Assembly (NCBI GenBank): GCA_021413885.1
Contig: JAIOPM010000039.1
Coordinates: 123,343-187,342 of the forward strand
From: Planctomycetota bacterium
GTDB lineage: Bacteria > Planctomycetota > UBA1135 > GCA-002686595
Length of the DNA stretch: 64,000 bases
Direction of reading: 5' to 3'
Of the stretch, positions 1 through 9,283 are shown piece after piece; within the stretch, counting starts at the first letter, position 1; every line of letters starts with the position of its first letter. A program made the translations under genes and the position numbers. The notes under the pieces were generated by a model. That model saw only the letters and a program-made list of their open reading frames with translations. It was not told the origin of the DNA and did no database searches.

Positions 1-1315
1 CGTCCAGCGGATCGGCGCTCGCGTTCGCGATGCGACCGAGTGCCTGCGCCACGCCGCGCTGGATCAGCACGTCGCCGCGCGCCGTCGACGTCAGATCGGC
101 GATCAGGCGCTTGCCGATCCGCTCGCGCCACGCGTTGTCCGGCCGTCCACGTTCGATCAGGCGCGCGAGTGCGATCGGAACATTGGCGCGCACGATGTCC
201 TCGGCGCGCGGGTCGACGTACAGGGCGAAGAGCACGTCGAGTTCTTCCTCGAGCGTCTGCGGCGCGTGCTCGTCGGTCCGAGGCGCACCGTCGTTCGCGC
301 GGTCGAGAGGCACGAGCCCCAGCGCCGTCACCGCCGCGACCGTGAGCTCGCGCGAACGCTCCTCGACCGCGCGCGGCAGACTCGCGTGGAGCACCCGCAC
401 GATCCAACGCCGCAGGAACACGTCGCGGCTGCTTTCGCCGAGCAAACCGAGGCCGTAGATCGCGAAGGCACGCGTGCGCTCGGGAATCGGCGACTGGAAG
501 GCGAGATGATGGACGTCGCGCAGACCGACGCGGTCGTCGGCGATCACCTTGGCGAGCAGATCGACGATGCGTGGCGACGCCGCGCCGACGATTCCGAGCG
601 ACAGCGCCGCGGTCTCCGCGACCTCTTGGTGCGAATGCAGCAGCAAACGCGCGATCGCGTTGGCATGCGGCGTCGAGCCGTCGGCGAGCGGCCGTTCGCC
701 GACCCGCGCGAGCGCGATCATCGCCGACGAGGCGTAGTCCTCCGAACCGTCGCGCGCGAGCGCGGCGAGCAGCGTCGGCACGATCCGCGCGTCGATATCG
801 CTCGTCCCGCTCGCGCGGCGATCGACGGGATCCTTCCCGCCGTCGAGGAAGAACTCATCGCTGCCGGTCGAGAGTCCGGCGCCCGCGAGGTGGGACTTCA
901 GCTCGAGGAACTCGTCCTGGTTGAAGCGCCACCACACACGCCAACTCGCGAGGTCCTGGCTCCACGGATCGGTGGAAAACTGCGAGCCGGGCCCGGGAGT
1001 CGCCGGACGAGCGGGCGTGCTCGGCCGAGCGGGCGCCGGACCCGGGACCGCGGGACCTCCCGGCGGCGTTGTCGCCGGCTTCGACGGACTCCCCGGAGTC
1101 GGCGCACCCGGGGTCGCGCCTGGCGGGCTCGGCTTCGCGGGAACCGGCGGAAAGACGGCTCCGTGCGCCGTGGCCGATGCGGCGAACGCCGCGACGGCGA
1201 GCAGGATCGAGGCGACACCGACGAACGCACGCTGCACGAACCCGCCCGGCGATCCGGACGATCGTGCGCGATCCGCCAACGAGGAATCCTGCCGAAGTAG
1301 GCGAGCTCTGCGCAT
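1..1315 (-). CDS. Secreted HEAT-repeat-like protein (C-terminus cut by window edge)
   Basis: The minus strand reads open from the ATG at 1315 to the window edge (about 438 codons seen, no stop). After a basic stretch, residues 25-45 form a hydrophobic export signal, then comes a Pro/Ala/Thr-rich linker of about 60 residues. The rest is alpha-helical with repeating hydrophobic helices such as ARIVPTLLAALARDG and SAMIALARVGE, typical of HEAT scaffolds. It probably acts outside the cytoplasmic membrane as a protein-binding scaffold; no catalytic motif is seen. A GTG about 24 codons downstream, just ahead of the signal segment, is an equally good start. The function is not known. Confidence 0.7.
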   Translation of the reverse strand, partial: MRRARLLRQDSSLADRARSSGSPGGFVQRAFVGVASILLAVAAFAASATAHGAVFPPVPAKPSPPGATPGAPTPGSPSKPATTPPGGPAVPGPAPARPSTPARPATPGPGSQFSTDPWSQDLASWRVWWRFNQDEFLELKSHLAGAGLSTGSDEFFLDGGKDPVDRRASGTSDIDARIVPTLLAALARDGSEDYASSAMIALARVGERPLADGSTPHANAIARLLLHSHQEVAETAALSLGIVGAASPRIVDLLAKVIADDRVGLRDVHHLAFQSPIPERTRAFAIYGLGLLGESSRDVFLRRWIVRVLHASLPRAVEERSRELTVAAVTALGLVPLDRANDGAPRTDEHAPQTLEEELDVLFALYVDPRAEDIVRANVPIALARLIERGRPDNAWRERIGKRLIADLTSTARGDVLIQRGVAQALGRIANASADPLD

Positions 1316-1457
1316 GCCACGGAATGCACGCCGGCCTGCCAGCCGAAGTGCGCCTCTCCTAACCGCGATCGTAGCCGCGGCAACCGAGTGGGGGACGAAG
1401 ACGCCGAGTTTCTACGGAGAGCCGACGCTCGCCGCGGCGCGACGACGACGGTGGAGC

Positions 1458-2257
1458 TCAGCTCTCGGTTGCCAACGCTCGCAAGTACTCGCGGTTCAGG
1501 CGCGCGATGTTGGCGACGGAAATGCCCTTCGGGCACGCCGCTTCGCACTCGGATTCGTTGGTGCAGTTGCCGAAGCCCTCGGCGTCCATCCGCTCGACCA
1601 TCGACAGCACGCGGCGACCGCGTTCCGCCTGACCTTGGGGCAACAGCGAAAGGTGTGCGACCTTCGCCGAGACGAAGAGCATCGCCGACGCGTTCTTGCA
1701 GGACGCGACGCACGCTCCGCAACCGATGCACGCCGCGGCGTCCATCGCGCGATCGGCATCGCCCTTCGGAACCGGCAACGCGTTCGCGTCCGGCGCGGAA
1801 CCGGTGCGCGCGGAGACGAAACCTCCGGCGGCGATGATGCGATCGAAGGCGCTGCGGTCGACGACCAAGTCCTTGACGATCGGGAACGCGTTCGCGCGGA
1901 ACGGTTCGATGTACAGCGTCGCTCCGTCCTCGAAGCGTCGCATGTGCGTCTGACAGGTCGTCGTCTCGCGCTCGAAGCCGTGCGGCTGACCGTTGATCGT
2001 CAGCGAGCACGCGCCGCAGATCCCTTCGCGACAATCGTGATCGAACGCGATCGGATCGTCGCCGGCGGCGATCAAGCGCTCGTTCAACACGTCGAGCATC
2101 TCGAGGAACGACATGTCCGGCGAGACGTCGTCGAGGTGGAAGGTGGCGAACTCGCCAGTGCTCTGCGCGTTCTTCTGGCGCCAGACATGCAGGACGAACC
2201 GCAACGCGTGCGGAGCGTTCGGCGCGGAAGAAGGCGCGTGCGCGGCGTGATCGGAAC

Positions 2258-2261
<4 letters not shown>
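1458..2261 (-). CDS. sdhB: Succinate dehydrogenase/fumarate reductase iron-sulfur subunit
   Basis: This subunit passes electrons from the flavoprotein to the membrane cytochrome in complex II, on the cytoplasmic face of the membrane. It has 267 residues. The [2Fe-2S] ligands lie in CREGICGAC (Cys77, 82, 85) and Cys103. The second cluster region holds [11 protein letters not shown] and, further on, [14 protein letters not shown], which ligate the [4Fe-4S] and [3Fe-4S] centres. The start is the GTG that overlaps the sdhA stop in GTGA, with GGAG just upstream (inside the end of sdhA); the longer open frame upstream is arginine-rich shadow. It is the last gene of sdhCAB. Confidence 0.95.
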
Positions 2262-4200
<1,939 letters not shown>

Positions 4201-4204
<4 letters not shown>

Positions 4205-4935
4205 CGCTGCGCCTCCTCGACCGCCGGAACGTCGGCGGGAACTTCGACCGGCGCGGGCGCCTGCGCCGCGGCCTGCGTGTGCTTGCGCGCGCCACTGAAA
4301 AGGATCAACGGGAAGAGCGCGAACCCGACGCCGAGTCCGATCGCGAGCACGCGGCCGAGCCGCACGAGCGGCCGATCGAAACGCGTGTCGTTGAGCCCGA
4401 GCGTCTGCAGCGCGCTGCGGAACGCATGGGAGAGATGGATGCCGAGCGCGGTGACGCCGACCAAGTAGATCAGCACGCCCGCCGGCTCGGAGAGGCGGCG
4501 CACGACCATCGCCGCGAGCCCGTCGGACGCCCGCTCGCGGAAACGGAAGTCGAGCAAGTGCACGACGACGAACACGAGCACGAGGCAACCGGTGACGAGC
4601 ATCGTCGACGACGCGAACGAACGGGAGCCGCGGTCGCGCTCGAGGGCGTAGCGCTGCGCCCGCGCCGCGCGGTTCTCGAACGTCACCCGCAGTCCGAGCG
4701 CCAAGTGCACGACGAAGAGCACGGCGAGTCCGATCTCCGCGAGCGTGAGCAGCGGACCGAACGACATGAGCTTCGTCGAGTACGCGTCGAAGTGCTCGCC
4801 CGTGTCGTCGGAGAAGAGCGTCAGGTTCCCCGCGAGGTGCACGACGAGGAACCCGATCAGCAAGAGCCCCGTGACCGACATCAGGGCCTTCTTGCCGATC
4901 GACGAAGACAACGAACTCGAGAGTCTACGGGTCAT
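4201..4935 (-). CDS. sdhC: Succinate dehydrogenase cytochrome b558 subunit
   Basis: This 244-residue membrane anchor binds haem b and quinone and holds SdhAB on the membrane. About five hydrophobic segments are seen (near 17-37, 60-85, 108-130, 150-172 and 190-215). Histidines lie in the helices ([34 protein letters not shown]), as expected for dihaem ligation in the single-subunit b558 family. The C-terminal tail is Ala/Pro-rich and probably disordered. It is first in the sdhCAB operon, and the 130 bases upstream separate it from a divergent gene. Confidence 0.93.
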
Positions 4936-5071
4936 TCAGCGCGTCCTGGAGCGAAGCTCCAAGCCGCGAAAAGTAACGGAGCTCTCCGCGGCGAGCAACT
5001 CGCCGGGACGAAAAGCCGCCGCCGCGTCGCCGCGCATTCGTTCCCTGGCGCACGATCGCTACAGTTCACGC

Positions 5072-5521
5072 GTGAGCGACTCGGTGCGCGTGTGGTTCGT
5101 CGCGTGCGAACGTGCAGGGCGGCCGTCGGCGGAATTCGCTGCGCGCGTTCGCGAGCTCGAACGCTCAGGCGAGATTCGACGACGACTCACGGAGAGCGCC
5201 GAGTTCGCCGCGCGACTCGGATTGCCCCGCGAATGGAACGAGCTCGGCGTCGGCGCGCTCGACGAGGTGCTCGCGTCCGACGACGACGGCTCGATCCTGT
5301 GGCTCGCGACGCCGTCGACGATCGCTCGCGCGCTGCTCCTCACGTTGAACGCGCCGACGAACGTCGTCGAGAAACTCGAACCGCGTGTCCACACGTTGAC
5401 CGCCGTCGATCGCGGCCGCGCCGCAGACGCGGCCCGTCGCCCGTCGCTCGTCGGCTTCGAACTCGACTGGTTCCCGCCGTCCGGCGGCGGCGCGTTTCCG
5501 GGCGCGGCGCCGCGCGCTTGA
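5072..5521 (+). CDS. Degenerate histidine-phosphatase-like protein
   Basis: This 149-residue cytoplasmic protein starts at GTG 5072. The second half follows the histidine phosphatase (phosphoglycerate mutase-like) pattern: TESAEFAARLGL, then WNELGVGALDEV, SILWLATPSTIARALLLTL and LEPRVHTLTAVD match the usual order of the fold. The N-terminal RHG catalytic motif is absent, since the first strand reads VWFVACERAGRP, and the second catalytic His is replaced in the ATPST segment. I infer a catalytically dead or divergent member. It is divergent from sdhC and its stop abuts the stop of the convergent MaoC gene with no spacer. Confidence 0.55.
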   Translation: MSDSVRVWFVACERAGRPSAEFAARVRELERSGEIRRRLTESAEFAARLGLPREWNELGVGALDEVLASDDDGSILWLATPSTIARALLLTLNAPTNVVEKLEPRVHTLTAVDRGRAADAARRPSLVGFELDWFPPSGGGAFPGAAPRA

Positions 5522-6019
5522 TCAACGCGCCTTCGGTCGACGACGCGTGAGCAACAATTCCCAGCGCCCGTCGACGACGAGCGTTCCGCCGTCGTCGAAC
5601 ACCTTGGCCTCGAAACGCACCCAGCCGCGCTTCGGCGACGGCGCCGGATCCTTGGCCGCGACCGCCAGCTCGAGCCGCAACGATTGTCCGGGGCGCACCG
5701 GCGACAGGAAGCGAATCGACAGCTCGACGAACGCGACGACCGTTCCGTCGAAGACACCCGTCTGGTATGCGAGCCCGCTCGCCACCGACTGAACGAGCAT
5801 CCCGTGAGCGATCGTCCCACGGAACACCGACGCTTTTGCGAACGCCTGGTCGACGTGGGCCGGGTTGAAGTCGCCCGACAACTTCGCGAACGCGTCGATG
5901 TCCGCCTGGGCGATCGTCCGTGCCTCGGAGCGAATCACGTCGCCAACCTGGAACTCGTCGAACGTCCGGCCGCGGGGCGCGCCGTCGACCGGCGTCGGAT
6001 CGGGAGACTCGGACGTCAT
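5522..6019 (-). CDS. MaoC-fold (hotdog) acyl dehydratase-like protein
   Basis: It has 165 residues. The hotdog domain spans about 20-160, with the MaoC/R-hydratase signature FAKLSGDFNPAHVD followed by RGTIAHGMLVQSVASGL; the Asp and His of the hydratase dyad are in place. Known family members hydrate trans-2-enoyl-CoA or thioesters in fatty acid or polyhydroxyalkanoate metabolism. The ATG at 6019 begins a sensible domain; the open frame upstream is low-complexity shadow. It lies alone between a convergent gene and the accessory island, so the substrate cannot be told from context. Confidence 0.85.
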   Translation of the reverse strand: MTSESPDPTPVDGAPRGRTFDEFQVGDVIRSEARTIAQADIDAFAKLSGDFNPAHVDQAFAKASVFRGTIAHGMLVQSVASGLAYQTGVFDGTVVAFVELSIRFLSPVRPGQSLRLELAVAAKDPAPSPKRGWVRFEAKVFDDGGTLVVDGRWELLLTRRRPKAR

Positions 6020-6145
6020 GGGCGAGTCACGGTACCGAGGGAGCGAACGGCGACAAGCGCCGGCCTGCGGCTCCTGGCCCGTCCGGATAGGGCACTGGCT
6101 CTGTTTCAGGCAACCCGCCCGGCACGGGGTTTGGGCGTCGCACTC

Positions 6146-6610
6146 ATGGCTAGCCTGATGAGAGTGTTGCGACGGCTGGCGCGGCTCCCTAATGTCGTGC
6201 GCGGTTGGATTGCTCGCTTGTCCAAGTCGCCCATCCTCGGTTTCTTCAGTACCGCGCAGGACCTTCTCGCACGCCACGAGCGGTCGAGCGGCATGCGCCC
6301 GTTCTTGATCGTCATCGGTCTCTGTTTCGCTTTGTTTGCTGCCTCGATGCCGTTTTCGATGACCGATGACATGCGACGCCTGCTCGCGTGGTTTCTTCTC
6401 GCTGCGCCACTGATCGGGTTCTTCCTGATCTTCTGCGTCAAGGCACTCCAAGACCCGAACTTCTGCCGGTCCGAGAAGCACGTCGAGCACCTGGCGAAGA
6501 TTCAGGTGGCCCGTCTTGGGTCTAAGGACGCGCCGATGCTTGAAGATGACCGCGCGTTCGAGCTGGAAGACAAAGAGGGCAAGACGTCCGTGCCGAGGAT
6601 TGGCCCGTGA
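6146..6610 (+). CDS. Small membrane protein of unknown function
   Basis: It has 154 residues if read from the ATG at 6146. A basic amphipathic N-terminus (residues 1-45) is followed by two adjacent membrane helices (about 50-68 and 75-95, PFLIVIGLCFALFAASM and LLAWFLLAAPLIGFFLIF) and a charged cytoplasmic tail ending in an acidic stretch. I do not recognise the family. Its last codons overlap the GTG of the next gene in GTGA, so the two are coupled and probably work together. The start could also lie slightly upstream. Confidence 0.55.
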   Translation: MASLMRVLRRLARLPNVVRGWIARLSKSPILGFFSTAQDLLARHERSSGMRPFLIVIGLCFALFAASMPFSMTDDMRRLLAWFLLAAPLIGFFLIFCVKALQDPNFCRSEKHVEHLAKIQVARLGSKDAPMLEDDRAFELEDKEGKTSVPRIGP

Positions 6611-6948
6611 AGCACGTCTACCTCCTTTGCTTCGAGCCCGAAGCGACCGAGCGCTTCAACAGCGCGCTCAAGGAGTTCACCAAGACCCCGCAGTTCCACG
6701 ATTGGTGGCACCACATCAGCAGCGCGGTGGTGGTCGTTACAGACATGTCGGCGCGCGCTGTCTCCAATCACTTCGTTGCGATCGCAACGAAGCACGAAAC
6801 AAACGGCAGGCACCTGTTGGTTTCAATCGAGCCCATGGATACGCCCCAGAGCCGCCAAGGCTGGATGACCGCGACGGGGTGGCACTGGATAAACACACTG
6901 GAGAAGCGCGCGCGCGGCGAGTTTGTGCCTCCTCCTCCGCCCGTGTAG
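6607..6948 (+). CDS. SinR-like / Cas2-fold-like small protein
   Basis: It has 113 residues and a GTG start overlapping the preceding stop. The pattern KHVYLLCFEPEATERF, then WWHHISSAVVVVTDMSARAV and HLLVSIEPMD, resembles proteins annotated as SinR family. In those, a beta-alpha-beta unit with a WWHYLDS-type helix, a central strand and an RLLVI-type strand recalls the ferredoxin-like fold of Cas2 and VapD. A proline run closes the C-terminus. The resemblance is by eye only. Pairing with a small two-helix membrane protein could indicate a toxin or defence module; this is inference. Confidence 0.5.
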   Translation: MKHVYLLCFEPEATERFNSALKEFTKTPQFHDWWHHISSAVVVVTDMSARAVSNHFVAIATKHETNGRHLLVSIEPMDTPQSRQGWMTATGWHWINTLEKRARGEFVPPPPPV

Positions 6949-6997
6949 GAATGATTCGTGAGCTTCCTCTCGCCAAGATAGACGCTACGCTTGGGGC

Positions 6998-7252
6998 ATG
7001 GCTAACCGCTCAGGCAAACCGCATCGCCCCCGCGACCCAAATCAGCTAGGCAAGTTCCTCGTCGAACTGGCGACAGGGCAACGCACTGAGGAGCCCGCGC
7101 CTGTCGACGAGGATCCGGCCAAGGCTGCGGCGAGACTGCTCGGCCGCAAGGGTGGGATGAAGGGCGGCAAGGCCAGGGCGCGCAAGCTGAGCAAGGCCAA
7201 GCTCTCGGCCATTGGGAAGAAGGGCGCTAGGGCCCGCTGGAAGGGTCGCTGA
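6998..7252 (+). CDS. Small basic KGG-type protein
   Basis: It has 84 residues. The second half carries GRKGGMKGGKARARKLS and then IGKKGARARWKGR, the KGG/GGKARA pattern often met in small proteins of plasmids, phages and islands, where it probably binds nucleic acid (like KGG stress proteins and histone H1-like tails). Here it is Lys/Arg-rich, without Cys or membrane segments. It is a stand-alone gene about 50 bases after the SinR-like gene. The function is unproven. Confidence 0.55.
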   Translation: MANRSGKPHRPRDPNQLGKFLVELATGQRTEEPAPVDEDPAKAAARLLGRKGGMKGGKARARKLSKAKLSAIGKKGARARWKGR

Positions 7253-7291
7253 CTTGAGCGCCGCATCTTTGCGGATTTCACGCCAGCTCTC

Positions 7292-7352
7292 TTGACTTGA
7301 CGATTCGCGTTGCGCGTAGTGTGCGCACACCCGCGGTAACGGGTGAAGGAGT
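7292..7352 (+). promoter_or_regulatory. Leader with possible promoter and CGGTAA-loop hairpin
   Basis: Upstream of the 7362 gene, TTGACTTGACG (from 7292) offers -35 boxes and TAGTGT at 7317-7322 a weak -10. Spacing is 14 or 19, so neither combination is ideal. A 6-bp hairpin, CACCCG/CGGGTG around the loop CGGTAA, lies at 7328-7345, directly before AAGGAG, the ribosome binding site of the ATG at 7362. Its loop is identical to that of the terminator behind the same gene. Confidence 0.4.
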
Positions 7353-7361
7353 ACCAACGCG

Positions 7362-7928
7362 ATGGATGCCTCTCGCCTTTCAGTCAAGATCGGAAACGCC
7401 GAGTTCAGCGCCGAAGGGCCGGAATCGGCCGTGAACTCACAATACGAGCGGTGGCTCGCGGCAGTCGCAGCGCAGATGGCGGCCGCCGCTGTCGCGCCGC
7501 CTCCGCCGCCTGCGGCCCCCGTTGTCGCGCCCCAGAATCAGGCGCAGAACCCCGCAAAGGGAGCTGATCCGGCAGCGGCTGGAGGCAATGGTGCGCAGGG
7601 TGCGGCAAACGAGCTGCTCGCGCGCATCTTCCGCGCCCACGAAGACGGATCCGTCTCTCTCCTCGCGAGGCCCGCGTCCGTGGGGGAGAGCATTCTGCTC
7701 GCGATCTACGGCTACACGAAGCTACGGGGCCAAGGCACGGTTACGACCGTGACCTTGATGAAAGGGTTGCGCGCGACAGGCGTTGCCGTCATGCGCATCG
7801 ACCGCGAGCTTGGGGCCCTCGAAGGCCCGGAGATCACGCGCGCCGGGTTCAAGCGAGGCACGCGCTATGGCCTCACGAACCAAGGGATCAAACACGCCGA
7901 GGAGCTGATGCAAGCGCTGCTCGGCTGA
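7362..7928 (+). CDS. Unknown protein with C-terminal winged-helix-like domain
   Basis: It has 188 residues. The N-terminal part, LSVKIGNAEFSAEGPES, looks like a short beta unit and is followed by an Ala/Pro-rich linker (about 45-80). The C-terminal 100 residues contain ILLAIYGYTKLRGQGTVTTVTLMKG and a later RGTRYGLTNQGIKHAEELM, a helix-turn-helix and wing pattern ending in the typical YGLTNQG. I infer a DNA-binding or regulatory role. AAGGAG lies 9 bases before the ATG, and a strong terminator follows the stop, so it is a single-gene transcript. Confidence 0.55.
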   Translation: MDASRLSVKIGNAEFSAEGPESAVNSQYERWLAAVAAQMAAAAVAPPPPPAAPVVAPQNQAQNPAKGADPAAAGGNGAQGAANELLARIFRAHEDGSVSLLARPASVGESILLAIYGYTKLRGQGTVTTVTLMKGLRATGVAVMRIDRELGALEGPEITRAGFKRGTRYGLTNQGIKHAEELMQALLG

Positions 7929-7936
7929 TAGGGAGC

Positions 7937-7970
7937 GGGCCGGTGTCGCGGTAACGACACCGGCCCTTGT
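7937..7970 (+). terminator. Intrinsic terminator after the 7362 gene
   Basis: A perfect 12-bp stem, GGGCCGGTGTCG (7937-7948) with its complement (7955-7966), closes the hexaloop CGGTAA and is followed by TTGT. It starts 8 bases after the stop codon. The T-tract is short, but the stem is very stable. Confidence 0.8.
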
Positions 7971-8120
7971 GCTCGAAACGACCGGATTGGAGTACCGAAC
8001 GTGTGGACCGCCTTTCGGCGGCTGAGCTGGCTTCCGAGCCTAGCGCGGCCCCCGCCAACGGCAATAAGAATCGCTGGCCCCCTGCGGTTGTGGCCGCAGG
8101 AGGGCCCTTCATCTACTCGC

Positions 8121-8217
8121 GGAGGCGGTCCCAGCAGACGGTCTGCTAAGGGGCTTTGGATCCTGACGGGCGCGCTGTTGTGGCAGCGCAGGCGTTCGAC
8201 TCGCACCGCTTCCGCCA
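8121..8217 (+). tRNA. Allo-tRNA-like gene with 9/3 acceptor/T arm; anticodon probably TTG
   Basis: This 97-base tRNA-like RNA has an encoded CCA (8215-8217) and discriminator G8214. The acceptor stem has 9 pairs: GGAGGCGGT (8121-8129) with ACCGCTTCC (8205-8213), with one G-T. The T-stem has only 3 pairs, GCG (8192-8194) with CGC (8202-8204), around the canonical loop TTCGACT. Nine plus three gives the 12-bp branch of allo-tRNAs (Mukai et al., Transfer RNAs with novel cloverleaf structures). The D-stem is AGCAG/CTGCT with a tight loop. A long variable arm, GCGCTG/CAGCGC, lies at 8172-8189. The anticodon loop CTTTGGA on a weak stem suggests TTG. G73 plus a long variable arm are serine identity elements, so it may be charged with serine. 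Confidence 0.72.
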
Positions 8218-8250
8218 CCTGATCCTACCGGAGATTTCACGGCACCGCCA

Positions 8251-8280
8251 TTGACTCATGCCTAGACGGTCAGGTATAAC
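8251..8280 (+). promoter_or_regulatory. Sigma70-like promoter of the transposase, predicted leaderless
   Basis: TTGACT at 8251-8256 and TATAAC at 8275-8280 are separated by 18 bases. The ATG at 8288 lies 7 bases after the -10, where transcription should begin, so the mRNA would have no leader. No ribosome binding site precedes that ATG, consistent with this. Confidence 0.65.
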
Positions 8281-8287
8281 GTTCAGT

Positions 8288-9142
8288 ATGAATCAGCTGA
8301 GCCTTGAGGAACGGACGCGCGTCGTCGGAGCCCTTGTCGAAGGCATGTCCCTACGCGGCGCATCGCGGATGACCGGCATCGCGCGCAACACGATTGCGAA
8401 GCTCTTGCTCGACATCGGCGACGCATGCGACGACTTCACCGATCGCGCGGTCCGCAACGTGCGGTCGACGCGCGTCGAACTCGATGAGATGTGGGGCTTC
8501 ATCGGCGGGAAGCAGAAGACGAAGAAGCTTGGCGCGAACGTCTACGGCGACATATGGCTTTGGACGTGCGTTTGCCCGGACTCGAAGTTAGTCGTGTCGT
8601 GGCTCCTCGGGCCCCGGAACCACAGCTCGGCCTTGTGGTTCGTGAAGGACCTGTCCGAGCGCATTCCGGGTCGCGTTCAGATCACGACCGATGCGCTCGC
8701 CGCGTACAGCTGGCCGATCTACAGCTTCTTCAAGGATCGCGCGGACTACGCGCAGGTTCACAAGGTCTTCCGAGCCTCTGAGGTCTCCCCAGGGCGCTAC
8801 AGCCCGCCAGAATGCGTCGCTCAGACCAAACAGTCCGTCAGGGGCCAACCCGACCTGGAACTCGCCTCAACGTCGCACGTCGAGCGGAACAACCTCGGCG
8901 TCAGGATGGGGATGAAGCGCTACGCGCGGCTCACGAACGCGCACAGCAAGAAGCTCGTCTATCACGCGGCCTCGACGTCGCTTCACTTCACGTACTACAA
9001 CTTCGCCCGGCCCAACATGGGGCTAGGCGGCAAGACCCCGGCACAAGCGGCTGGACTATCGGACAGGCGCTGGACGATTGCCGACCTGGTTGGTCTGCTG
9101 GACGGCGTGAAGAGCCGGAAAGGGGCGATCCGTGCAAACTGA
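8288..9142 (+). CDS. IS1-family-type DDE transposase (lone gene)
   Basis: It has 284 residues. An N-terminal helix-turn-helix (about 5-45, RVVGALVEGMSLRGASRMTG) is followed by the catalytic core: Asp66 in VELDEMWGF, the second Asp near 135 in ITTDALAAY, and Glu near 198 in SHVERNN. The layout matches IS1-type transposases common in environmental genomes. The start at 8288 is chosen because the promoter leaves no room for the upstream ATG at 8258, which overlaps the -10 spacer. No terminal inverted repeats are recognisable around it, so it may be an immobile or domesticated copy. It follows the 9/3 tRNA by 70 bases. Confidence 0.85.
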   Translation: MNQLSLEERTRVVGALVEGMSLRGASRMTGIARNTIAKLLLDIGDACDDFTDRAVRNVRSTRVELDEMWGFIGGKQKTKKLGANVYGDIWLWTCVCPDSKLVVSWLLGPRNHSSALWFVKDLSERIPGRVQITTDALAAYSWPIYSFFKDRADYAQVHKVFRASEVSPGRYSPPECVAQTKQSVRGQPDLELASTSHVERNNLGVRMGMKRYARLTNAHSKKLVYHAASTSLHFTYYNFARPNMGLGGKTPAQAAGLSDRRWTIADLVGLLDGVKSRKGAIRAN

Positions 9143-9283
9143 GCCAGTGCCCCGGATAGCAACATCACGCATATTATCAGACGTCATAGGTAGCCGGAGG
9201 CGACCGCCGTTCGCCGCCGATCCCGACCGTCCGCCAGGTGCTCGCGCCTCAAGCGTCCGCCCCTTTCCTCCGACACGATCCCC

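Larger units (their letters stand above)
6020..9200. mobile_element. Putative accessory island with lone transposase and unusual tRNA
   Basis: Between the MaoC gene and a lipoprotein gene lies a block whose codon use is clearly less GC-extreme than its neighbours, with many AAG, GAT and TTG codons. It has short orphan genes, intergenic hairpins, a non-canonical tRNA and an IS1-type transposase. These are the marks of horizontally gained DNA. I could not find direct or terminal inverted repeats marking its ends, so the limits given are only where composition changes by eye. Confidence 0.45.

Noticed and set aside
8133..8160. Reading the 8121 RNA as an ordinary tRNA-Ser(GCT) because of CTGCTAA
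   Set aside because: The flanking bases cannot form an anticodon stem around CTGCTAA; CTGCT pairs instead with AGCAG as the D-stem.
8230..9200. Terminal inverted repeats of an IS1-type element
   Set aside because: CCTACCGG upstream and CCGGCTACCT (reverse) downstream match only in part; no convincing pair or target duplication was found.
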